A DNA stretch of 64,000 bases from Silvanigrella paludirubra (GCF_009208775.1 NZ_WFLM01000003.1:3168-67167); one strand, 5' to 3'. Numbered from the stretch's first letter, positions 22,284-31,068 are shown. Program-made: numbers and translations. Notes: a model not told the origin generated them from the sequence alone.

Positions 22284-23807
22284 CTAATAAAAATTTAAAA
22301 ATGAATTTTGAAAAATATAATTTTTTACTTTTTCAATATCATCTGCAAAGTATCTATCTTTTTCGTAAAATGGAACTAGATTTCTTATTTCTTGATAAAC
22401 TTTTTTAATTTTATTTGAAGCTTGAAAACCATTTTTTAAATCCATGGCTTGGGCAGCTGATAACAACTCTATAGCAATTACATAACTTGAATTGTCAGAC
22501 ATTTCGCTTAGACGATTTGCTGCATGAGTGGCCATGCTAACATGATCTTCTTGGTTTGCTGAAGTAGGGATACTATCAACAGAACAAGGAAACGATCTCG
22601 ATTTATTTTCACTTACTAAAGCTGCCGCTGTTACCTGAGCTATCATAAATCCAGAATTTAAACCACTATTATTTACTAAAAATGGAGGTAATCCACTAAA
22701 ATTAGAATCTACCATTAATGAAATTCTTCTTTCTGATAAAGAAGCAATTTCAGAACATACAATTGCTAAAATATCTGCAGCAAAGGCAACGGGCTCTGCA
22801 TGAAAATTTCCTCCTGAAATAAACTCTTTTGTATCAGAAAATGAAATAGGATTATTTGTAACTGCATTTGCTTCAATTTCTAAAATATTTGCAATTGAAT
22901 TGATTTGATCAAGACAAGCCCCCATTACTTGCGGTTGACAACGTAACGAATAAGGATCTTGCACTTTACCTGAATTATGATCTTCGCTTGATTGATTTTT
23001 TTCATTCAATAAACATTTTATTTTTTCAGCAACTACCATTTGACCTTTATGCCCTCTTAACTCATGAATTCTTGAGTCAAATGGCTCTAATTTACCGTTT
23101 AAAGCCTCAACAGACATTGCTCCTGCAACAAGCGCCGCTTCAAATACATCTTGGATTTTAAAAAGACCTTTTAATGCAAGAGCTGTTGAAACCTGAGTTC
23201 CATTTAATAACGATAATCCTTCTAAGGGCTGTAATTCAAATTTTTCTATATTACACTCTTTTAGTGCTTCAATAGCTGTAATAACTTGATCATTTTTTCG
23301 AACATAACCAACCCCTATTAATGGGGAAACTAAATGAGCCAGAGGCGCTAAATCGCCAGAAGCTCCAACTGAACCTTTCGTGGGAATACAAGGATAATAT
23401 TCATGATTAATTAAATTTAAAAGAGATTCGAGCAATTCGTATCGGACTCCCGAATAGCCTCTTCCTAAACTTGCTACTTTTATAATAGCAATTAATTTAA
23501 CTAAATTATTATCTAATAAATTACCTACTCCAGTGCAATGTGACATAACTAAATTATGTTGCAGAATAGATAAATCAGACTCTTGAATTCTTGTATTAGC
23601 AAGTTTACCAAATCCTGTATTAACTCCATATACTGCTTTCACTTCTTTTTGTGAAAATAGATCTTGAACATTTTTGACAGAGGCATCTATAAAATATTTC
23701 GACTCTTTATTTAATGAGAACTTACTAAATTTATTTTTATAAATATTATTTAAATCATTTAATGATAATTTACCAGGATGAATAATAAACTCCGAATTAT
23801 GGCTCAT
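22284..23807 (-). CDS. hutH: histidine ammonia-lyase family enzyme
   Basis: Removes ammonia from an aromatic amino acid, normally histidine to urocanate. The self-processing Ala-Ser-Gly that forms the MIO group is at residues 149-151 in GSVGASGDLAPLAHL. The active-site Tyr loop YGVNTGFG (60-67) and MSHCTGVG (His90) match histidine-specific enzymes. Late motifs (SLRCQPQVMGA, EDHVSMATHAANR) are intact. 507 aa is normal. No hutU, hutI or hutG is nearby: the neighbours are a sulfur-transfer fusion upstream (35 bp) and a phosphopantetheinyl transferase downstream, an unusual setting. It may act alone, making urocanate, or the rest of the pathway lies elsewhere. Confidence 0.92.
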   Translation of the reverse strand: MSHNSEFIIHPGKLSLNDLNNIYKNKFSKFSLNKESKYFIDASVKNVQDLFSQKEVKAVYGVNTGFGKLANTRIQESDLSILQHNLVMSHCTGVGNLLDNNLVKLIAIIKVASLGRGYSGVRYELLESLLNLINHEYYPCIPTKGSVGASGDLAPLAHLVSPLIGVGYVRKNDQVITAIEALKECNIEKFELQPLEGLSLLNGTQVSTALALKGLFKIQDVFEAALVAGAMSVEALNGKLEPFDSRIHELRGHKGQMVVAEKIKCLLNEKNQSSEDHNSGKVQDPYSLRCQPQVMGACLDQINSIANILEIEANAVTNNPISFSDTKEFISGGNFHAEPVAFAADILAIVCSEIASLSERRISLMVDSNFSGLPPFLVNNSGLNSGFMIAQVTAAALVSENKSRSFPCSVDSIPTSANQEDHVSMATHAANRLSEMSDNSSYVIAIELLSAAQAMDLKNGFQASNKIKKVYQEIRNLVPFYEKDRYFADDIEKVKNYIFQNSFLNFY

Positions 23808-23842
23808 AAAAATTCCTTATTATTTATTATTATATTATTTAT

Positions 23843-26200
23843 TTAAAAATCATTATTTAATTTTTCATCACTTCTTAATCTAGAAAAAGCAACACCACCA
23901 TTAATACTCCAGACATTTTGAAATCCCATACGCCTAAAGCTTTTAGCAATATATAAAGAACGATTTCCTGTTGAGCATAATAAAACGATTTTTTTATTTA
24001 AAAAGTTCGATTTTTTTTGAAGCAAGTCTATCATTAAATTTGTTATTTGTATCATTGGAATACTAATAGGTTCAAACTCAATTCCAAATATGTTCCAATC
24101 TTTAAATAAAAGAGATTCTGTTTTATCTCTGATATCAATTAAAATAAAGTCTTCATTATTTAACTTTTCAGGATTTATTGTTGGTTCTGATTTATCTTCT
24201 ATATGAACTGAACTTTGAATTAATCCACAAATTATTTTTCCTTGAACTTTATTTGAGCACAATTCAGAATCAATTAATTTTTTTTCTTCACAAAATTCAT
24301 TTAGACTCATTACATTAAATGGGTTTATTGCTTTTTCTAATAATTTATTTGTATTTTTTTCAACACCCCAAGTAGTCGCAAAACTATTATTATAGTCATG
24401 AGCTGGACATAAAAGGACATTATCATCAAATTTTTTGTTTAATAAATGGAGAGTATTATAAAATTGATTTACAGCACTAATTCCAAAATCCGTTCTACCT
24501 AATCCTCCTGTTAAAATAGTATCGCCTACAAAAACAAATTCTAATTTTTCTTCATTCGTTTTATTGTAAACTAAATAAGAAACACTATCTTTTGTGTGAC
24601 CTGGAGTTCCAAGCCTTTCTATTTCCCACTCGTTTGAATTAAAAAGAAGTATATTTTCATCTCCTGGCCAACCTAAAATATCATTTGAATTATCTATCAA
24701 GTTTAATTTATTTAAAAGTTTTTTTCTTGATGACTCATGATCAGCATGTGAATGAGTATCTAATACAGCTTGTACAGACAAATTTCTGCATTGAATAAAA
24801 CTTGCAATTCTATCCATACTTTCTATTGTAGGATCTATAATAATACAATTTTTTGTGTTGCTATCTACTAATAACCAGGTATTTGAATAGTCATATTGAA
24901 ATTGAATTACACCATGAAATGAACTTTTATCTGGTATTTTATCTAAATTATTATTTTCAATACTGCATGATAAGTTTAAGCAAGAATTTCGAAACGCTTT
25001 ACCCGCTGCTAATATAGCTTGAACACCATTTAATATTTCATTTTTTGTTGTCATCATACTGAAAGATAATCGAACACCTGATGCTTTTTTCCACTCAGGT
25101 AAATTCATCGCGCATAAAACGTGACTATATTCGATTGATTTAGAATTACAAGCAGACCCTCCGCTTATACTAATTCCAGCAGCATCAAATGCATTCATAA
25201 TTTCTTTTGATAATAGACCGTAAATAGAAAAATTTAATGTTGTAGGAACTGACTCTTCCAAATCGGTATTAAACTCTATTGAAGGAAAGGCTTCATTTAG
25301 TGCATTTAATAATATATTTCTAAATTCAAATAATTCTTTTTCAGAACGTAATTGAGAAGATTCAATCCCCTTTTTTCTCTGATTTAATTTCTCTAAAACT
25401 ACACCTATTGCTGCAATTCCTGGAAGATTTTCAGTGCCAGATCGTACGCCCTGTTCTTGCCCTCCACCTACAATTAAAGGACACTGCGGAGCATTTTCTC
25501 TTAAATATAAAAAACCGATTCCTTTTGGAGCGTGTATTTTATGACCACTAAATGTTGCATAATCAATGCTTAATTCTGATAATTTTAAATCTATTTTTCC
25601 TAAAGCTTGGACAGAATCAACCAACCAATATATATGATGCGCCTGCTTTCTTATAATTTTTTCAATATTTTTTAAATTTGTAATTAACCCTGTTTCGTTA
25701 TTTACAGCCATAGTACATAAAAAAATAGTTTCTTGAGCATGTTCCTCTATTACATTTAAATTAAGATGCCCTTTTTCATTTACAGGAATTGTAATTATTT
25801 CAATATCTAATCCCAGAACTTTACACCAATGTTCTACAGCATTAGGAACTGCTTTATGTTCTGTTGCGGAGATTAATATTTTTTTATTTTCAAAATTAGT
25901 TCCCAATTTTTTTTGAGCAGAAATCCATTGCAATAAAGATAAAACTGAAATTTGAATAGCCTCTGTGGCACCACTTGTAAAAAAAATTTCGGAAGGTTTT
26001 GCTTGTATCACTTCACTAGCAAAAATGCGGGCTCTCTCTAAAATCATTTTTGCTTCGGCACCAGCCATATGTGTACTACTTGGATTTCCATAAACTTTTT
26101 CCATCGTACATAAAACCGCTTGGCATGCATCCTTTAAAATTGGAGTGGTTGCATTACAATCAAAATAAATTCTATTTGAATTATGAAATGAGTCATTCAT
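23843..26200 (-). CDS. cysteine desulfurase - persulfide-dioxygenase-like - rhodanese fusion
   Basis: A 785-aa cytoplasmic fusion of three sulfur-handling domains. Residues 10-405 are a NifS/IscS-type cysteine desulfurase: PLP lysine in SGHKIHAPKG (Lys221), the TEHKAVPN histidine, and the persulfide Cys351 in GGSACNSKS. Residues about 430-620 are a metallo-beta-lactamase domain of the ETHE1/glyoxalase II kind: HSHADH (483-488), TPGHTKDSVSY, FVGDTILTGGLGRTDF, CPAHDYN. Residues about 675-785 are a rhodanese with active-site loop CSTGNRS (Cys742). TGGAGG 4 nt before the ATG at 26200 decides the start; an ATG at 26257 is in frame but lacks a site. First gene of an operon with hutH and the phosphopantetheinyl transferase. 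Inferred role: releasing and passing on or oxidising sulfane sulfur. Confidence 0.9.
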   Translation of the reverse strand: MNDSFHNSNRIYFDCNATTPILKDACQAVLCTMEKVYGNPSSTHMAGAEAKMILERARIFASEVIQAKPSEIFFTSGATEAIQISVLSLLQWISAQKKLGTNFENKKILISATEHKAVPNAVEHWCKVLGLDIEIITIPVNEKGHLNLNVIEEHAQETIFLCTMAVNNETGLITNLKNIEKIIRKQAHHIYWLVDSVQALGKIDLKLSELSIDYATFSGHKIHAPKGIGFLYLRENAPQCPLIVGGGQEQGVRSGTENLPGIAAIGVVLEKLNQRKKGIESSQLRSEKELFEFRNILLNALNEAFPSIEFNTDLEESVPTTLNFSIYGLLSKEIMNAFDAAGISISGGSACNSKSIEYSHVLCAMNLPEWKKASGVRLSFSMMTTKNEILNGVQAILAAGKAFRNSCLNLSCSIENNNLDKIPDKSSFHGVIQFQYDYSNTWLLVDSNTKNCIIIDPTIESMDRIASFIQCRNLSVQAVLDTHSHADHESSRKKLLNKLNLIDNSNDILGWPGDENILLFNSNEWEIERLGTPGHTKDSVSYLVYNKTNEEKLEFVFVGDTILTGGLGRTDFGISAVNQFYNTLHLLNKKFDDNVLLCPAHDYNNSFATTWGVEKNTNKLLEKAINPFNVMSLNEFCEEKKLIDSELCSNKVQGKIICGLIQSSVHIEDKSEPTINPEKLNNEDFILIDIRDKTESLLFKDWNIFGIEFEPISIPMIQITNLMIDLLQKKSNFLNKKIVLLCSTGNRSLYIAKSFRRMGFQNVWSINGGVAFSRLRSDEKLNNDF

Positions 26201-26274
26201 TTTGCCTCCAAAACTTTCATAGTATTTATAAATCATTCCGATTAAAGAAATTATCATCTGTCTAATAAAAAAAT

Positions 26275-26303
26275 ATATAACAGAAAAACGATTTTGAATT
26301 CAA
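26275..26303 (-). promoter_or_regulatory. candidate promoter of the desulfurase-hutH operon
   Basis: On the minus strand TTGAAT (26303-26298), 17-bp spacer, TTATAT (26280-26275), about 75 bp before the start codon at 26200. The 414-bp divergent gap (26201-26614) is otherwise A/T-rich without an open frame; it also holds the dyad at 26316-26333. Confidence 0.35.
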
Positions 26304-26315
26304 CCTATTTTTTTT

Positions 26316-26333
26316 AATACTACAGATAGTATT
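26316..26333. promoter_or_regulatory. perfect inverted repeat in divergent gap
   Basis: AATACTA-CAGA-TAGTATT, a 7-bp dyad 12 bp upstream of the candidate -35 of the sulfur operon. It may be an operator for that operon or for msrB on the other strand. A T-rich stretch follows on the plus strand, so a terminator-like remnant cannot be excluded. Confidence 0.4.
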
Positions 26334-26614
26334 ATTATTTTTTCATTTTTTTTACCAAAAAGAATTCATTACTATATTTTTGAATGAGCGCTAAATAAAG
26401 TTTTATTTTTGTTACTTAATTTAGAACATTAGAGTTTAAAATTTAATTTTAATTGCATAATAAAAAATTTTGTTTTAAAATGCTGTTTGCGTTATAACTT
26501 TAAAATATTAATATCATTTTAGTTTCATATATTTGTCATTTTTTTGATATATTATAAACTAACTTATGATATAATAACATATTGACAATTGTTTGAGAAG
26601 GGAATTTATTTATA

Positions 26615-27145
26615 ATGATTGACTATAAAAGAATTTTCTTATCCTTAATTGCTTTTTTTATTATGGTTGGATACGCAATGGCTGATAAAACAGACTCTAA
26701 ATTTGAAAAAGTTGATAAAAATGAACAACTAAAGAAATTAACCCCCCTTCAAATTGAAGTTACTCAAAAAGAAGGAACCGAAAGAGCATTTGATAATGCT
26801 TATTGGAATAATAAAGAACCAGGTATTTATGTCGATGTCGTAACAGGTGAGCCCCTCTTTAGTTCTACTGATAAGTATGACTCAGGGACAGGATGGCCAA
26901 GTTTTACAAAACCAATAGATGATAAGTATATAAACTTTTCTAAAGACCAATCTCTCCCTTCAGAAACAAGAACTGAAGTAAAATCAAAATTTGGAAAATC
27001 GCATTTAGGTCACGTCTTCGATGATGGTCCTGGACCCACTAAAAAAAGATACTGTATTAATTCCGCTTCGCTACGTTTTATACCTGCCGCTCAATTAGAA
27101 AAAGAAGGCTACGGACATTATTCTTATTTATTTAAAAAGAAATAA
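26615..27145 (+). CDS. msrB: exported peptide methionine (R)-S-oxide reductase
   Basis: Repairs R-methionine sulfoxide in oxidised proteins, here probably in the periplasm because of an N-terminal signal peptide ([17 protein letters not shown]). The SelR fold is clear: [41 protein letters not shown] and the catalytic [11 protein letters not shown] (Cys147). The two CxxC pairs that bind structural zinc in many MsrB enzymes are absent. Cys147 is the only cysteine, so no internal resolving cysteine exists and regeneration must come from another thiol. 176 aa including the signal. It stands alone before the carbonic anhydrase remnant. Confidence 0.9.
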   Translation: MIDYKRIFLSLIAFFIMVGYAMADKTDSKFEKVDKNEQLKKLTPLQIEVTQKEGTERAFDNAYWNNKEPGIYVDVVTGEPLFSSTDKYDSGTGWPSFTKPIDDKYINFSKDQSLPSETRTEVKSKFGKSHLGHVFDDGPGPTKKRYCINSASLRFIPAAQLEKEGYGHYSYLFKKK

Positions 27146-27283
27146 TTCAATTTATTTGAAATATTTCTTAAATTTTAAAACATATTTTTCATTTCAACAA
27201 ATTAAAAATACTATTGATAAATAAATATATTTATTTAGAATCATATTTAATTAAATATTTTAAAATAAAAATTAGGAGTTCAA

Positions 27284-27611
27284 ATGAAAAATCTAATGCC
27301 TGGTTTAAGAAGATTTACGGAAAATATTTTTCCATTTTAAAAAAAAATTATTTATCATTCATAATGCTGAAAATATTATCACCCATTTCGTGCTTCAGGT
27401 GGAAGTGAAGAAGCATCTTTAAAATTTGCAATAGACGTTTTAAACTTCTGTTTCGTCAGCATTAAGAAAAGAAAAAATTCGAATTTATGAATGGATATAC
27501 CAACTAAAAAATGGTGAAATTAGAATTTTTGACCAAAAATATAAAGAGTTTGTCAACACATCTAAAGTAAAAAAAGAGTTAATAGATGAATCAAATAGAT
27601 TTGAACTATAA
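27284..27611 (+). pseudogene. decayed beta-carbonic anhydrase
   Basis: AGGAG and an ATG at 27284 open a frame reading MKNLMPGLRRFTENIFPF, the usual N-terminus of prokaryotic beta-carbonic anhydrases, which stops after 18 codons. Downstream, in other frames, come HNAENIITHF (compare RNAGNIIPPF), then RASGGSEEASLKFAIDVL (compare GASGGxxASIEYAVxVL). After another loss comes RIYEWIYQLKNGEIRIFD, matching the C-terminal strand LHAWVYDIETGEV. About 45 and 80-90 codons are missing at the two junctions, including both zinc-ligand motifs (CxDSR and HxxC), so the product cannot work. The last frame ends at 27611, overlapping the bestrophin start by 26 bp as in a once-coupled operon. Family match is from recall of the consensus. 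Confidence 0.75.
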
Positions 27612-28497
27612 AAATTTAAATTATTTTAATAAGCATGAAAAAAATTCATTCGTTAAAACAGCTCTAACTTGGAATGGTTCTGTAACACCCAAAGTTTTAC
27701 ATAGAGTTTTACTAATAATGATCTATTCTTTTTTAGTAAGCAAAATAAATCGATTTATTCCTTTACCTACTTTATCCTTAAGCCCTTTCCAATACACAGG
27801 ATTTGCCTTAAGTGTTCTTCTTGTATTAAGAATAAATGCAGGTTTAGAAAGATGGTGGGAAGCTAGAAAACATTGGGGTCAAATTGTAAATCAAAGTAGA
27901 AATTTAGCTATAATAATTTATTGCTATTGTAGTAATGATAAAGAAAAAATAAATAAAATTTTAAATTATATTTCTTGTTGGCCTTATATTATAATGTCAA
28001 ATCTTAGAAATCAAGAAATTCATCCAAAAGTATATTCATTATTAGATAAAGAAGATATAGAAAAAATTATTAAATCAGAGCATAAGCCAACTCTTCTTGC
28101 TTTAAAAATAGATTGCCTTATTAAAGAACTAAGAGGTAATGGATTAGATAATTACAGCTACAATCAAGCGCAGAATGAAAGATTTTTATTACTTGATGCT
28201 GTAGGAGCATGTGAAAGAATATCAAGTACACCAATACCTTTTGTATTAGCTATAAAAATAAGAAGATTTATACTTTTATTTTTAATTTTACTCCCATTTT
28301 GCTTAAGTGATAAAAATGAGTTTTATACATCATTTATTTGTGGATTAGTTGCATATCCGCTTTTATCATTAGATGAAATTGGAATACAACTACAAAATCC
28401 TTTTTCTATTAAAAGCTTAAGTTGTTTACCTATAGAAGAAATATGTCAAAAAATTTATGATAATATTTTAAAAATTAAGGAATATAAAAATGAATAA
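27586..28497 (+). CDS. bestrophin-family anion channel
   Basis: An inner-membrane protein of the bestrophin/UPF0187 family, whose bacterial and eukaryotic members form pentameric anion channels. Seen are the start FVKTALTWNGSVTPKVLHRVL, the first membrane helices, and the family hallmark RWWEARKHWGQIVNQSRNLA. Later come the pore-side ERISSTPIPFVLAIKIRRFI and the conserved DEIGIQLQNPF near the end. 303 aa is normal and the frame is intact. The gene starts inside the tail of the carbonic anhydrase remnant. Bestrophins can pass bicarbonate, which makes the pairing meaningful. It overlaps the following gene by 8 bp. Confidence 0.9.
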   Translation: MNQIDLNYKNLNYFNKHEKNSFVKTALTWNGSVTPKVLHRVLLIMIYSFLVSKINRFIPLPTLSLSPFQYTGFALSVLLVLRINAGLERWWEARKHWGQIVNQSRNLAIIIYCYCSNDKEKINKILNYISCWPYIIMSNLRNQEIHPKVYSLLDKEDIEKIIKSEHKPTLLALKIDCLIKELRGNGLDNYSYNQAQNERFLLLDAVGACERISSTPIPFVLAIKIRRFILLFLILLPFCLSDKNEFYTSFICGLVAYPLLSLDEIGIQLQNPFSIKSLSCLPIEEICQKIYDNILKIKEYKNE

Positions 28498-28996
28498 AAT
28501 GAAATTTATATTTAATTTTCTATTTATTTTATCAGAACCAACTGCATATTCATCTGAAAAAACACAACTCTATTGTGTTGAAAATTTAAACCAATATGAA
28601 AAATTATCTTATTTAGGTAATAATATTATAGTTGAAGGAGATTTTATAAGTCTATATGTAAATAGTCCTAGTATTCTAATTGAAACAGTATATTTTAAGT
28701 TAAACGAAGAACATTCCTTAAAGGTGAATGATTATTTATCCTCTTGTTCATCTAGAAACATTCAAGTTGTTCAAAAATATAAAGACAAATATATTGATTT
28801 TATTATTGTAGCAAATATAAATAACATATCATTTTCAAAATTTAATGTAAAATATAAATATTATAGGCCATCTTTTGGATTAAGAATTCCCAATACAAGT
28901 AGAATATTTTATACTGGAACACAAAATATTTTTATTTCAAATATTTTTAGAACAAACTTAGAAGTAATTAATTCACAAATTGTAAGATTTTTTTGA
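28490..28996 (+). CDS. secreted hypothetical protein
   Basis: A 168-aa protein with a signal-like N-terminus (MKFIFNFLFILSEPTAYSSE) and a beta-rich body with two cysteines (YCVENLN and SSCSSR) that could form a disulfide. No family recognised. It overlaps the bestrophin gene by 8 bp, so both are probably translated from one message and it may be an accessory of the channel; that is inference from position only. Base composition is very A/T-rich, like the following genes. Confidence 0.6.
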   Translation: MNKMKFIFNFLFILSEPTAYSSEKTQLYCVENLNQYEKLSYLGNNIIVEGDFISLYVNSPSILIETVYFKLNEEHSLKVNDYLSSCSSRNIQVVQKYKDKYIDFIIVANINNISFSKFNVKYKYYRPSFGLRIPNTSRIFYTGTQNIFISNIFRTNLEVINSQIVRFF

Positions 28997-29149
28997 ATGA
29001 TTATCTTTGGAATAATTAAATTTTTTTATTTAAATAATCTCTTTATTGTTTTTGATATAATCTTTTCAAAGAAATTTAATAAAATGGTATTTTATATAAT
29101 AAACAATTTTTACTCTAAAATAAATAGTTTTTTAAAATATATCTTGTAA
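28997..29149 (+). CDS. possible 50-aa hydrophobic peptide
   Basis: An ATG directly follows the stop of the preceding gene and opens 50 codons (MIIFGIIKFFYLNNLF start, ends NSFLKYIL). The sequence is hydrophobic and Ile/Phe/Asn-rich, as any A/T-rich DNA would encode, and no ribosome site is visible. It may be chance. Confidence 0.2.
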   Translation: MIIFGIIKFFYLNNLFIVFDIIFSKKFNKMVFYIINNFYSKINSFLKYIL

Positions 29150-29242
29150 TTAATTTAATTATATTTTAATTTATTACAACTAAAATTGCCAACAGGACGT
29201 AAGACAAAAATATTAAATTTATTATTAATATAGGAAAATACT

Positions 29243-30130
29243 ATGATTTTTGATTCTTTTTATAAACAAGATCATAATCCATTAAAAGCACAAATATATT
29301 TAAAAAGTTTAAATTATCAGAATATAATTAATATGTTAAATAGTTATTTAAAAAGTTGGGGATGGCGATCACATAGAGAACGAGCACAATCTTTAATGAA
29401 AATAGTTCTTTATGGATTTAATATGAATAAATTAGAAAATTTAAAATGCGTTTTTCTTCACCAAAAATATTTATTTGACAAAAATACGGAATCCATAGAA
29501 TCAGAAGACCCCTACTTTTTAAACGGATTTAGTCTTTATGTTGGCTCTTTAGGAGCTGGCTATATTACTTTTGATGAATTTAATTCTTTATTAAAAGCTC
29601 CTTCTAATGTCAATACATCAGAATTTTCCCAAACGTCTTATTACAATTTATTAAAAAAAATTCTTTCCGAAAATACTTCTCCAAAAAGACTAAATAATGA
29701 AATGACAATAAAAATACCGTTATTATTTCAAAACGCAAATTCTAGTTCTTTTACTTTGTTAGAAATGGATTGTTTTAAATCTGTTTTATTTTCAATACAA
29801 AAAGCAGATTATAAAGTTTTAGCTCCAATACTTCAATTTTGGGCAAATTTATTTTATCTTAGACAAGACGCTTATTTTAAATCATTAAGAAATAAATTGT
29901 ATAAACCTTTTGATGGTAACGACGTAGCAATAATATATTCAAATTTATTTATTGAATTAAAACGCATCAAGAAACAAATTTTTTTATCCAATGAAAGAAA
30001 AATTTTTTGTAAGAATGCAATAGAAAAATTTTTAATTGAGGATCTAGAAAAAAATATTTCTTTAGATAAAGAAGATTATATTGAATATATAAACAAAAAA
30101 GTAAATAATTTTTGGGATTTTAAAAAATAA
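29243..30130 (+). CDS. hypothetical protein, Asn/Lys-rich, no known family
   Basis: A 295-aa protein without signal peptide or membrane helix. It looks mostly helical (LKSLNYQNIINMLNSYLKSWGWRSHRERAQSLMKI in the stretch 29299-29400). Aromatic-rich segments follow (LNGFSLYVGSLGAGYITFDEF) and a charged C-terminal helix ends NKKVNNFWDFKK. AGGA 8 nt before the ATG supports the start. It is followed 53 bp later by the gene for an SGHYRP-motif protein of equal size, so the two may work together. I do not recognise it. Confidence 0.6.
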   Translation: MIFDSFYKQDHNPLKAQIYLKSLNYQNIINMLNSYLKSWGWRSHRERAQSLMKIVLYGFNMNKLENLKCVFLHQKYLFDKNTESIESEDPYFLNGFSLYVGSLGAGYITFDEFNSLLKAPSNVNTSEFSQTSYYNLLKKILSENTSPKRLNNEMTIKIPLLFQNANSSSFTLLEMDCFKSVLFSIQKADYKVLAPILQFWANLFYLRQDAYFKSLRNKLYKPFDGNDVAIIYSNLFIELKRIKKQIFLSNERKIFCKNAIEKFLIEDLEKNISLDKEDYIEYINKKVNNFWDFKK

Positions 30131-30183
30131 TTATATAATAGTAAATTAAATTCTATAAAAATAAGATTTATTAAGGAATAAAA

Positions 30184-31068
30184 ATGATTACATATGGATA
30201 TTTTCTTCATAAAATTAGACAAAATATTGAGAGCAAACGTTTTGAATTAGGATTTATGGGTTTTGGTGGGGATAAAATTATTTTATCCAATAATCAAATA
30301 AAATTTATGCCAAAAACAATTGCTAAAATTTATAATGATTATTTAAAAAATTTAAATAATGATGAAGATTTAAATAAATCTAAAATAATTAAAATACATT
30401 CATTAATTTCTGATACAATTCATAAAAATTTTTCTTTTACAAGGCATGAAAGTACAACTGAATATTACAGATATTTATTATATGTTATTGTATTTTTTCT
30501 TAAAACAGGAGTAAAAAATTTAAATAAAGATAGGTCTAGTACAAATTTTTATTCAAACTCTGATTATAGCACTTTATTAAAATTAGCAGAATATGAACTA
30601 AAAAAAACTAACAAACTAACAAATTATTTATTACTAGCAATACTTAAGAGTTCTAAAAAATATGATTCAATTTATACTCCTCTAGAAGACTCTAAAAATC
30701 CTCTAATAAATTTTGCAATTCCACAAAGACTAACTATAGATAATTTAATAAAATTTAAAAGATCTTTACGCTATAGATATGTTATTGACGAATCAGGAGC
30801 AATCATTTTAGGGCATGATAATAATATTGAAAGTCGTAATAATATAGCAATTAACGGTATAAAAGCATCTTCACATTCTGCTCTCAATAATTATTTACCC
30901 GTTATAGCTGCAGGTGAAGTTTTTTTTAACACAAAGACAAATAAAATCACTGAAATTAATAATTTTTCAGGACATTATAGACCAGACAAAGAAACATCAT
31001 TATTAGCTAAAATATTATTTTTGCATTATTTTCCTGAATATTGCTCTAAAAATATGAATGTTTATTAA
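30184..31068 (+). CDS. IQM-like / SGHYRP-motif protein
   Basis: A 294-aa protein without signal peptide. The N-terminal two thirds are helical and unassigned. The C-terminal third (residues about 198-285) reads YVIDESGAIILGHDN, SSHSALNNYLPVIAAGEVFF, then NNFSGHYRPDKETS (SGHYRP at 262-267). This order (HSSFLAGG-x-AAGxL ... SGHYxP) is what I know from the C-terminal part of plant IQM calmodulin-binding proteins, and it also occurs in some bacterial proteins of unknown or effector-like function. The biochemical activity of that module is not known to me. AAGGA precedes the ATG. Lies in an A/T-rich run of orphan genes. Assignment rests on motif recall. Confidence 0.65.
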   Translation: MITYGYFLHKIRQNIESKRFELGFMGFGGDKIILSNNQIKFMPKTIAKIYNDYLKNLNNDEDLNKSKIIKIHSLISDTIHKNFSFTRHESTTEYYRYLLYVIVFFLKTGVKNLNKDRSSTNFYSNSDYSTLLKLAEYELKKTNKLTNYLLLAILKSSKKYDSIYTPLEDSKNPLINFAIPQRLTIDNLIKFKRSLRYRYVIDESGAIILGHDNNIESRNNIAINGIKASSHSALNNYLPVIAAGEVFFNTKTNKITEINNFSGHYRPDKETSLLAKILFLHYFPEYCSKNMNVY

